Shown here: positions 44,367 to 51,947 of the stretch, piece after piece
Layout of the letters: each line of letters begins with the position of its first letter
Position numbering within the stretch: the first letter of the stretch is position 1
Origin: an uncultured Rhodospirillales bacterium
GTDB lineage: Bacteria; Pseudomonadota; Alphaproteobacteria; CAAGCB01; CAG-977
Assembly (NCBI GenBank): GCA_902777205.1
Contig: CACYSU010000006.1
Span: 33,599-97,598 of the forward strand
Length of the DNA stretch: 64,000 bases
Direction: 5' to 3'
Notes under the pieces: model-generated
Told to the model about the DNA's origin: nothing
Seen by the model: the letters and a program-made list of their open reading frames with translations, nothing else
The model's database searches: none
Position numbers and translations under genes: made by a program

Positions 44367-47174
44367 TTAAAAAGCGATATGTCCCGCGCCGTCCGTGATG
44401 AAACGCGCCATGCGGGCGACGGGGGCGCACGGGTCGGTCAGACATCCGGAAATCAATCGGGCGGATTCGTCGCGGGGCAGAATTTCGCCGATCGCCCAAA
44501 CGGCCGTTTCCCGCACGATGGGATCGACATCGGTCAGCAAAACGACCAACGCGTCAACGAACATTTTGTCCTTGATCGTTCCCGCGGCGAACGCGGCGCA
44601 CGCGCGCGTCCAATCGGTCAATTCGCCGACGGGCGTTTTCAAAATGTCGCAAACGTGTCCGGCGACGGACAGAACGGGCGGATAGAAATGCGGCCGCAGC
44701 AGGGCGAGTTTTTCGCGCACGGTCTTTTTTTCAAACAAAGGCAGGCACAGCGTCCGCAATTCGCCCGACAGGACGCGGTCAACGATTTTGACGGTTTCCC
44801 CGTTGTCGTCCTGCGCCGTGTCGTACCGGCCGAGCAGTTCTTTGATCGCGGGCGACGGCTGCAGCAAAGCCAGCAACAGCAGCAGGCGTTCCTTGATGTA
44901 TTCGATTTCGCCGTTCAGCGCGGATTTCAAAATGTCCAAAGCGCGCGTGAACGCGTCGTTTTTGTTCGTGTCCAAAACGGCGGCGGCGGCCAGCAGCCCC
45001 GTCGCGGTTTCGATTTCGTCGTACAGGCACAGACGCACCGCGCCGGCGTTTTTGCCCGCGGCCTTGAAATCGCCCAGAACCAACGATTTCAACACGTTGA
45101 AACGCACGCGCCGGTCGTCGATGCCGATGTGTTTGAACAACAGTTTTTCCGACGCGACGGACGGGATTTTTCCGGCGACTCTGGCCAGCAGCATCCGGAA
45201 CTGAACCGGATAGCGGGCGTCCGTCATCACCTTTTCAATCTGATCCAAGGCTTTGTCGCCGTATTGCATCAAAACGGCGACGGCGTCTTCGCGCAATTCG
45301 GGAAAGCGGAACGTTTCCATCACGGCGGGCAGCAGCGGAACGATCAGCAGTTTGCCCGCGGCGTCCAAAGCCGCGCGGCACACCGCCGGATCGTCGTCGT
45401 TCAACAGGTCGTTCAGCGGGTGGTAAAACGCTTGATTCCCCGCGTTGCCCAATACCTTGGCCGCCAGACATCTGGCCGGTGCGTCGAATGAAACGCTTAA
45501 CGCCGCGACGTGTTCAATGGCGGAAAAGACGCCTTCGCGCCCCGCGGCCAGCAGACCGGTCAGAACGCCTTCGCACAAATCGGGATCGGGCAGCAGGGAA
45601 ACGGCCTTCGCGCGGTCGTCGCCGCCGCCCAGACGGCACAGGATGCGCCACGCCTCCCGCCGGACTTTGGTGCTGAAATCCGTTTCGGCCATATCGCGGA
45701 CGAAATCGACGGCCGCCGTCAGACGCGCGTTTTCAATGCGCGACAGGGCGTACAGCCGCACGTCGGCGTTTTCGTGGCGCAAGGCCAGCTTCAGGCTTTT
45801 GATAAACAGCGGGGAACGCGATTCCTCAATGACGCGCAGGGCGTACAGCGCCTCTTGCGAATCGCGGCCGTCCAGACGGCTTTTCAAATACTTTTTAATC
45901 CGCTTGCCCGTCAGGATCAAACGCCCGCCGCGCCACAAATGCGATTCCAGCTGGTTCAAAACCAGACGCAGGTACGTTGCGCGCGCGGCGCAAATGACAA
46001 TCAGAACGACGGCGGCCAGCGCGGCCATGAAACAGATCAGACGCTGTTCCGTGATGTGGGATTCCGCATACCATAAAAACGCGCCGCACAACGCCAGCGC
46101 CAGCGGTTCGACCGCCGATTTGCGGATCACGGTCGCCCTGAATCCGGAACGCAGGGATACGGCCAGCGGCACGGTTTGCAGCGCGGTTTCGCGCGCTTCG
46201 CCCGCCGTCAATTCCAGCAAAGCCTTGCCCGCGACGATCAGGGGGAACGCCGCGAACCACCCGCCGGCCGCCGCCGTCAGCAAAATCACGGGGAACAGGT
46301 ACAAAACGGTGAAAACGGACACCGCCCCTTTCGCCGCCAGCGCGATGAACGCGGCGGTCAAAACGCCGGACAGCGCGTAAACCCCGCCGAACGTCCGCGC
46401 CATTTGAACCGTTTGACCGTCAAACGTCAGGGCGGTGATGTTTAAGAAGTAATAGTTGAAAACGCCCGCGGCGAAAAACAAAACGCCGGCCAGAACGTAA
46501 AAACGCCGGTACAGCTTTTTTTGCGTGCTGTCGTAACCGGAACGGCGGATCTGGCGTTTTTTGACGGCGATTTTTTCGGCGATCGGCGCTGATCCGTTGT
46601 CAATCAGCACTTTCAGCAAAGCGGCGGCGGTCAAAACGGCCAGCGAAGCGGCCAGCACGGACGTTTCCGGCGCAAAACCGCGGATGAACGCGCCGGCGGC
46701 GAACGCGGCCAGAGCCTGCGCCCCCAAAACGGCGGTCAGGGTTTTCATTTTGGCGTTGAACAGGCCGTAACGGAACGCGGCGATCCAAAACGCGGTTTCG
46801 GCGACGACGCGGAAAGCGTCCTTGAACACCATGGCGCACGCGCGGGGCGCACCGGCGGACGACAGCGAAACGGCCGCGTACAGCGCCAGTCCGGCGACGG
46901 CGGCCGTGGCGGAAACAAGGGCGGGCGCGGCGGTTTTCCGTCCCCGCAGCGACGCCAGAGCCGGCCACAAAACGGCCAGCGCGACGGCCGTCGCGACAAA
47001 CGTTTGCGCGATGTAATGACCGGCGTAGGCGTTCAGGAACAAAACGGACGATCCGGCGTCCATGGCGGCGACGGCGAATGTTTTGAAAAACGAACACAAG
47101 ACCAGCAAAGCGGCGGGAGCGGCCTCCTGCACCGAAATGTAAACGCCCGTCCCCAGTTGTTTCGCGCGGTTCAT
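44367..47174 (-). CDS. NTT (ATP/ADP translocase)-like membrane transporter with HEAT-repeat C-terminus
   Basis: 935 residues. The first 405 or so hold 10-12 hydrophobic spans in the MFS-like arrangement of the Npt1/Npt2 nucleotide-transporter relatives, including FLNAYAGHYIAQTF and the loop after span 6 (KKRQIRRSGYDSTQKKLYRRFY). The remaining 500 form HEAT-like helical repeats, for example DVRLYALSRIENARL, DPAVCRAALDAAGKLLIVP and DPIVRETAVWAIGEILP. The ATG overlaps the ftsY stop by 4 bases. No substrate can be assigned: transport of nucleotides is only one option, since many free-living members are not characterised. The HEAT tail probably docks a partner, perhaps the cNMP-fold protein encoded next. 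Confidence 0.75.
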   Translation of the reverse strand: MNRAKQLGTGVYISVQEAAPAALLVLCSFFKTFAVAAMDAGSSVLFLNAYAGHYIAQTFVATAVALAVLWPALASLRGRKTAAPALVSATAAVAGLALYAAVSLSSAGAPRACAMVFKDAFRVVAETAFWIAAFRYGLFNAKMKTLTAVLGAQALAAFAAGAFIRGFAPETSVLAASLAVLTAAALLKVLIDNGSAPIAEKIAVKKRQIRRSGYDSTQKKLYRRFYVLAGVLFFAAGVFNYYFLNITALTFDGQTVQMARTFGGVYALSGVLTAAFIALAAKGAVSVFTVLYLFPVILLTAAAGGWFAAFPLIVAGKALLELTAGEARETALQTVPLAVSLRSGFRATVIRKSAVEPLALALCGAFLWYAESHITEQRLICFMAALAAVVLIVICAARATYLRLVLNQLESHLWRGGRLILTGKRIKKYLKSRLDGRDSQEALYALRVIEESRSPLFIKSLKLALRHENADVRLYALSRIENARLTAAVDFVRDMAETDFSTKVRREAWRILCRLGGGDDRAKAVSLLPDPDLCEGVLTGLLAAGREGVFSAIEHVAALSVSFDAPARCLAAKVLGNAGNQAFYHPLNDLLNDDDPAVCRAALDAAGKLLIVPLLPAVMETFRFPELREDAVAVLMQYGDKALDQIEKVMTDARYPVQFRMLLARVAGKIPSVASEKLLFKHIGIDDRRVRFNVLKSLVLGDFKAAGKNAGAVRLCLYDEIETATGLLAAAAVLDTNKNDAFTRALDILKSALNGEIEYIKERLLLLLALLQPSPAIKELLGRYDTAQDDNGETVKIVDRVLSGELRTLCLPLFEKKTVREKLALLRPHFYPPVLSVAGHVCDILKTPVGELTDWTRACAAFAAGTIKDKMFVDALVVLLTDVDPIVRETAVWAIGEILPRDESARLISGCLTDPCAPVARMARFITDGAGHIAF

Positions 47175-48103
47175 TCATCCTCCTTTACCGGCAACCCCAT
47201 CAGGGACGCGGCGTAATCGCGCGCCTTGAACGGGTGCAGATCCGTTATTTGTTCGCCGACCCCGATCAGGTGCAGCGGCAGTTTGAATTCGTCCGCCAAA
47301 GCCACGGCGACGCCGCCTTTGGCCGTTCCGTCCAGTTTTGTCAGGATCAATCCCGTGACAGGGACGGCTTGGGAAAACAGTTTGACCTGCGAATGGGCGT
47401 TCTGTCCGACGGTGGCGTCCAGCACCTGCAAACAGGCGTGCGGGGCGTCCGGAATTTGTTTTTTGATGATGCGGACGATTTTCTGCAGCTCCTCCATCAA
47501 TTCGGATTTGTTCTGCAGCCGTCCGGCCGTGTCGATGAACAAAACGTCGTCGCCGTTTTTTTTCGCCGCGGCCAAAGCGTCGAACACCAATCCCGCGGCG
47601 TCCGCCCCCGCCGGTTTGGAAACGACGGGGCATCCCGTCCGTTCGCCCCATACTTTCAGCTGTTCAACCGCGGCCGCGCGGAACGTGTCGGCGGCGGCGA
47701 AGCTGATTTTCAGGCCTGTTTCCTTCATCTGCTGCGCCATTTTGCCGATCGTCGTCGTTTTGCCCGCGCCGTTGACGCCGACCATCAGGATGACGAACGG
47801 CTTTTTGTCCGGATCGACAACCAGCGGTTTGGCGAAAGGTTCCAGTTTCTGCGCGATTTTATCGGCGAAAAAGGCGCGCACCTCTTTGTCCGTCGTTTCC
47901 TTGTCGAATTTGTCTTTGGCCAGTTCGGCCGTCATCGCCGCCGCCGTTTTCGTGCCGACATCGGCCATGATCAGCAGGTCTTCGATGTCCTGCAGGGTGT
48001 CCTTGTCCAGCCGGCGTTTGGTCAGCAATCCGCCGATGCCGGAAACCAGCGGCGCGGCCGTGCGCGACAATCCTTGCTTTATCCGTTCCAGCCAACCGGT
48101 CAT
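47171..48103 (-). CDS. ftsY: Signal recognition particle receptor FtsY
   Basis: 310 residues, essentially the NG domain without the acidic A domain. The GTPase motifs are GVNGAGKTTTIGKMAQQ (G1), AADTFRAAAVEQLKVW (insertion box), LFIDTAGRLQNK (G3) and LILTKLDGTAKGG (G4). It receives SRP-bound ribosomes at the inner membrane for co-translational insertion. It starts 3 bases after the mtaB stop, the classical alphaproteobacterial mtaB-ftsY pair. Confidence 0.97.
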   Translation of the reverse strand: MTGWLERIKQGLSRTAAPLVSGIGGLLTKRRLDKDTLQDIEDLLIMADVGTKTAAAMTAELAKDKFDKETTDKEVRAFFADKIAQKLEPFAKPLVVDPDKKPFVILMVGVNGAGKTTTIGKMAQQMKETGLKISFAAADTFRAAAVEQLKVWGERTGCPVVSKPAGADAAGLVFDALAAAKKNGDDVLFIDTAGRLQNKSELMEELQKIVRIIKKQIPDAPHACLQVLDATVGQNAHSQVKLFSQAVPVTGLILTKLDGTAKGGVAVALADEFKLPLHLIGVGEQITDLHPFKARDYAASLMGLPVKEDE

Positions 48104-48106
48104 GGT

Positions 48107-49321
48107 TTAAATCGCGCTCCCTTCAAAAACACCCGCCTGACGGACACCCGTCAAACGCACGGGGACGAATTGCCCCGCGGTGAAATCGCCGTCGATGTGA
48201 ACGGGCAGGTAGTGTTCGCACAGTCCCTTTTGATCCGCTTCGTACAAAACAACGGCCGTCGAGCCTATTCTGCCTTGCATATAATCAAAAAGCAAGCGTT
48301 CTCCCGTTTCGCGCAGGATTTTGGCGCGCTCTTTGCGGACGGGAACGGGGACTTGCGGCATTTTCGCGGCGGGCGTTCCGCTGCGTTCGGAATAGGGGAA
48401 GACGTGCAGGTGCGTGATGTTCGCCCGTTCGACCAGATCGACCGTGTTGTTGAACATCGCGTCGGTTTCCGTCGGGAATCCCGTGATGAAATCCGCGCCG
48501 AACACAACGTCGGGGCGGACGGCGCGCACCTTTTCGCACAAAGCGGCGACATCTTCGCGTGTGTGGCGGCGCGCCATGCGTTTCAACACCATGTTGTCGC
48601 CGGATTGGACGGACAGGTGGATGTGCGGCTGCAAAACGTCCGATTCCCCGAACAGGCCGATCAGCCGGTCGTTTAAGCACGCGGGATCCAGCGACCCCAG
48701 CCGCAGCCGTTTCAGCCCGTCCGTTTTCGCCAACGCCGCGACCAGTCCGGCGAAGTCGGGATAGTCGGTGATGTCAACGCCGGTCAGCCCGATTTCCGCA
48801 TATCCCTTTTCGACCAGCGCGCGCGCGTAATGCAATATCTTTTCCGCGTCCAGATACACGCTTTTGCCCCGCGCCTGCGGGATGATGCAAAACGTGCAGC
48901 GGTTGTCGCAGCCCTGCTGAATCTGGATGAAGGCGCGGCACCGGCCGTCGAAAAACACGGGTTCGGCGGCGGCGATGTCCGCGGGTTCGGCGATGTCTTG
49001 CACGGCGACGGCGGGGCTTTGCGGCAGAAAGTTTTTCGGGTCGAGCTTTTCGCGGTTGCCCAGCACGCGATCGACTTCGGGCATACGGGCGTACAGTTCG
49101 GGGTGAACCTGCGCCGCGCATCCCGTCACCACCAGAAAGGCGTCGGGGTGTTCGCGTCGGGCTTTGCGGACGGCTTGGCGGCATTGGCGTTCGGCTTCGC
49201 CCGTGACGGCGCAGGTGTTGACGACGACGATGTCGCGGCCGCAATTTTCCAGTTCCTGACCGATGGCGGCGGATTCAAAAGTGTTCAAACGGCAGCCGAA
49301 AGTGATGATTTTCGCGGGCAT
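48107..49321 (-). CDS. mtaB: tRNA t6A37 methylthiotransferase MtaB
   Basis: A radical-SAM enzyme that adds a methylthio group to t6A37 in ANN-reading tRNAs. 404 residues from ATG 49321 (MPAKIITFGCRLNTFESA); an in-frame start 13 codons upstream lacks the family N-terminus. The MTTase N-domain Cys residues are in FGCRLN, VNTCAV and VTGCAA; the radical-SAM Cys motif is QQGCDNRCTFCIIPQARG; a TRAM domain ends the protein (GRIGSTAVVLYE onward). Confidence 0.96.
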   Translation of the reverse strand: MPAKIITFGCRLNTFESAAIGQELENCGRDIVVVNTCAVTGEAERQCRQAVRKARREHPDAFLVVTGCAAQVHPELYARMPEVDRVLGNREKLDPKNFLPQSPAVAVQDIAEPADIAAAEPVFFDGRCRAFIQIQQGCDNRCTFCIIPQARGKSVYLDAEKILHYARALVEKGYAEIGLTGVDITDYPDFAGLVAALAKTDGLKRLRLGSLDPACLNDRLIGLFGESDVLQPHIHLSVQSGDNMVLKRMARRHTREDVAALCEKVRAVRPDVVFGADFITGFPTETDAMFNNTVDLVERANITHLHVFPYSERSGTPAAKMPQVPVPVRKERAKILRETGERLLFDYMQGRIGSTAVVLYEADQKGLCEHYLPVHIDGDFTAGQFVPVRLTGVRQAGVFEGSAI

Positions 49322-49363
49322 GGCACGATCCGATAAAGTTGATTTGTTCAAAAGTAACAAAAA

Positions 49364-49391
49364 ACGCCGGTCGAAGTAAAGACCGGCGTCG
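49364..49391 (-). terminator. Terminator of the 50491-49411 gene pair
   Basis: acgccggtc (49364-49372) pairs with gaccggcgt (49381-49389); on the minus strand a T-run follows. It isolates mtaB from the pair upstream. Confidence 0.82.
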
Positions 49392-49410
49392 TTTGTTCCG
49401 ATAAAAAAGA

Positions 49411-50136
49411 TTACCGTCCGCCCGCCATTTTTTTGCGCAGCGCGGCCGCGTTTTTCGCCAGCGATTCCGTGACGGCGCGAACGCCGAAAGCCTGCTTGGA
49501 CGGTTTTTTCTTCAGCTCTTGCAAAATGTCTTTGGATATTTTGCGGGTCGAGGAAAAACGCCCCAGAATTTTAGCCGCCGCCTGTCCCAGTTTCTGTTTG
49601 ATCTTTTGCGCTTTGCCGTAAACGCGGATGCCCAGAACGGCCGCGGCGGGGTTGTGGAACAACGGCTGGGGCGGCAGTTTCAATCCGGCCTGTTTCATCG
49701 CTTTGTACGCGAACAAAACGCAGTTGCCGGAAAAGATTTGGTATTTCGGCGGGTTTTTCTTTTGTTCGTCGGCGTAGGCCTTGATCTTGTCATACTGTTT
49801 TTGGGAAATGTGATAGACCATTTTGTCGTCGTACGGTTCCTTGGAATCGTCGCCGACAAAGCCGTCGTATTTGCCGGACAGCAGGAATTTCAAACGCGTG
49901 CCCAGCGTGATGTCCGCGTTTTCGGGCAATCCGGCGGCGGAATGGAATCCATAGACGGTTTCCTTGCCGTCCTTGTCCGTGATGCCGATGAACGCGTGTC
50001 CCGTCGTCGCGCCGACATCGCCTTCGCGGTTCATGACGGCGTTTTTCAAATGGGGCGGGATCATCACTGCGGGCGATTCGACATAAAGGGTCGCTTTGCA
50101 CGGTGTGTTTTCGCCGGTCGCCTCAGTCTTCTTCAT
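49411..50136 (-). CDS. Putative thiol hydrolase of circularly permuted NlpC/P60-like type
   Basis: 241 residues. GHAFIGITDKDGKETVYGFH near 46-65 supplies a candidate catalytic His, and SGNCVLFAYKAMKQAGLKLPP near 135-157 supplies the Cys. Having His before Cys is the permuted NlpC/P60 (YiiX/LRAT-like) order. Such enzymes cleave peptide, amide or ester bonds, some acting on peptidoglycan as secreted antibacterial effectors. The last 85 residues are Lys/Arg-rich helices. No signal peptide is present. The start overlaps the end of the small acidic gene by 14 bases. Substrate and export route are unknown. Confidence 0.55.
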   Translation of the reverse strand: MKKTEATGENTPCKATLYVESPAVMIPPHLKNAVMNREGDVGATTGHAFIGITDKDGKETVYGFHSAAGLPENADITLGTRLKFLLSGKYDGFVGDDSKEPYDDKMVYHISQKQYDKIKAYADEQKKNPPKYQIFSGNCVLFAYKAMKQAGLKLPPQPLFHNPAAAVLGIRVYGKAQKIKQKLGQAAAKILGRFSSTRKISKDILQELKKKPSKQAFGVRAVTESLAKNAAALRKKMAGGR

Positions 50137-50491
50137 GTTCGTCCCCCTCGTTTTCCGTCTGCGCCAAAGCTTCGACCGCGGCCAAAGCGTCGTGCAGAGC
50201 GTCGATTTTCATTTCGTTGTCCATATCCGCGGACGCCAGAATCTCCGCCGCCCATTCGTATTCGGGCGACACGGCGTAATCCGCGGGCAGCCGCCACAGG
50301 AAATCGACGACCAGCATCATGTCGGATTCCGTGTCGAACCCGTGTTCCAACGCCGTTTGGCAATCGTCGATCAGTTTGTTTTTCAACGCTTCGTCGTCCA
50401 TGTCCCGCGTTTTTTCGGGAAAGGTCGATTTCAGGTACTGCATCGCGCGGTGGATGAAACGTTCGGCTTCCAGCTCTTGTTGTTTTGACAT
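50123..50491 (-). CDS. Small acidic helical protein paired with the thiol hydrolase
   Basis: 122 residues from ATG 50491 (AAAGGA upstream); longer in-frame readings add a basic, unlikely N-terminus. FIHRAMQYLKSTFPEKTRDMDDEALKNKLIDDC, then TALEHGFDTESDMMLVVDFLW and EYEWAAEILASADMDNEMKIDALHDAL resemble small helical proteins often found beside secreted-effector genes in other proteobacteria (an impression from pattern, not a search). The C-terminal tail is very acidic (ENEGDEHEED) against the basic tail of its neighbour, which suggests that the two bind: a chaperone, adaptor or immunity protein. Confidence 0.6.
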   Translation of the reverse strand: MSKQQELEAERFIHRAMQYLKSTFPEKTRDMDDEALKNKLIDDCQTALEHGFDTESDMMLVVDFLWRLPADYAVSPEYEWAAEILASADMDNEMKIDALHDALAAVEALAQTENEGDEHEED

Positions 50492-50555
50492 GACGGATCC
50501 TTTGCAAACTTTAACGCATTGTGGCAGAAAAAAAACGGTTTGAAAAGTTTTTTGT

Positions 50556-51947
50556 CTAATCTTTCGCGCTTTTTTTCCAAAATCCGGCGGCCGTTTGTTC
50601 GATCTGCAACGCTTCGGCCGCGTCGTTTTGATCGCGCGGGTCGGGACTTTGCGCCGTTTTTTCCGCCTCCGCCGGATAGCTTTTCCGGATCTTGAACACG
50701 GCCGCCAGCCAGACGCCGGAAAACAAGATGCCGATATAGGGCAGAATTTTTTCAACGATCAGCGCGTCGTTTTCGGACAGCTTGCCGATCACGATCAGAA
50801 TCGCCGACCCGATCACGCCGCCCAGCGGGTTCAGCACACCCTCCAGCAGGGTGCGGATCTTGCCGCGGATGGCGCGCGCGAACACGTTGAACGACACCTG
50901 CACGGAATTGGACTGCACCGACATTCCGATCAGCGTCTGCATGAACACGGCCGCGACGATCGGGTACAGCCCCGGCGCCGCCAGCATGACGGCAAAGCAC
51001 AGGATTTGCGAACAGGGCAGAAAGAAAAAACCGTTGCGCACGCCCGTCGTTTTCAACAGCTTCGATCCCAGAAACGTTTGGATCAGCAGGGCGGTGACGT
51101 TGGCGGCGGTCGTGTATCCGCCGTAAAAGGACGCCATTTCCTCGGATGTCGCGTAGGTTTTGTCCAGCGTTTTGGCGTAACAGAAATCAATGATCGTGCA
51201 GACCAGCCAGAACGATATGAACACGACGCTGAGATGCAGGGCGAACGCCGACGATTTGTAATGGAAAAATCCGTCTTTGAAATTGCGCGCCAAATCGGCC
51301 GGCGTCGTTTTTTCCGCGCTTTGCCCGCCGGTGACGCCGCTTTGTTTCAACAGGCGGGTCAGCGCGGCCGTGACGGCGATCGCGATCAAAACGCACGCGC
51401 CCCACGTCGCGACCAGCGATTCCGTCGGCCAGAATTTCGGCATCCGGTTGGCCGCGAATCCGCCCGCGATGCTGCCGATCAGGGGGGCGGTCGTCAACAA
51501 GGGATAGATGTCGGCCGCGCTTTTCGGGGAAAAGGTTTTGTTGATCAGGTTCCACGTCTGGATGATGAACACCGACGGGACGGAGATGATCAGAACGGCC
51601 AGAAAGATCAGCGTCCCCCTGAAACACGGCGCGGAAAAGGACGGTTCGGCGCGCAGAACGGCCAAATCGGCGGCCAGAACGGCGATGAATCCGATAAACG
51701 ACAGCTGAACCAGCTTTTCGCTGGCGACGCGGTCGGCGAAAAACATCAAAATCAGGTTTAAAACGAACGACCCCAGCGCGGAAAACAGGAAAAAGCAGGA
51801 CAGCGACTGCGTGCTGGTTTTCTTGATCAAAATCGAATAGACGCCCGACCACCCCGCGCCGTGTCCGAAATTGATCAGAAACAGCACGATCCAGAACAGG
51901 ACGGACAGGACGGCGACCGGCCGCCCGTATTTTCTTAAAGGCGTCAT
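50556..51947 (-). CDS. MFS/NTT-like membrane transporter
   Basis: 463 residues with about 12 hydrophobic spans. FGHGAGWSGVYSILIKKTSTQSLSCFFLFSALG at the N-terminus, LINKTFSPKSAADIYPLLTTAPLIGSIAGGFAA in the middle and SNSVQVSFNVFARAIRGKIRTLLEGVLNPLGG near the end recall the Npt1/Npt2 nucleotide-transporter relatives. It is shorter than the HEAT-tailed protein at 44.4-47.2 kb but of the same general kind. The ATG shares 4 bases with the stop of the alpha-amylase-like gene, so the two are co-translated. Substrate unknown. Confidence 0.7.
   Translation of the reverse strand: MTPLRKYGRPVAVLSVLFWIVLFLINFGHGAGWSGVYSILIKKTSTQSLSCFFLFSALGSFVLNLILMFFADRVASEKLVQLSFIGFIAVLAADLAVLRAEPSFSAPCFRGTLIFLAVLIISVPSVFIIQTWNLINKTFSPKSAADIYPLLTTAPLIGSIAGGFAANRMPKFWPTESLVATWGACVLIAIAVTAALTRLLKQSGVTGGQSAEKTTPADLARNFKDGFFHYKSSAFALHLSVVFISFWLVCTIIDFCYAKTLDKTYATSEEMASFYGGYTTAANVTALLIQTFLGSKLLKTTGVRNGFFFLPCSQILCFAVMLAAPGLYPIVAAVFMQTLIGMSVQSNSVQVSFNVFARAIRGKIRTLLEGVLNPLGGVIGSAILIVIGKLSENDALIVEKILPYIGILFSGVWLAAVFKIRKSYPAEAEKTAQSPDPRDQNDAAEALQIEQTAAGFWKKSAKD

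Noticed and set aside
44367..47174. True ATP/ADP translocase implying an obligate intracellular parasite
   Set aside because: NTT-like relatives with HEAT tails are also found in free-living bacteria, and the window is rich in biosynthetic and envelope genes that energy parasites often lose.
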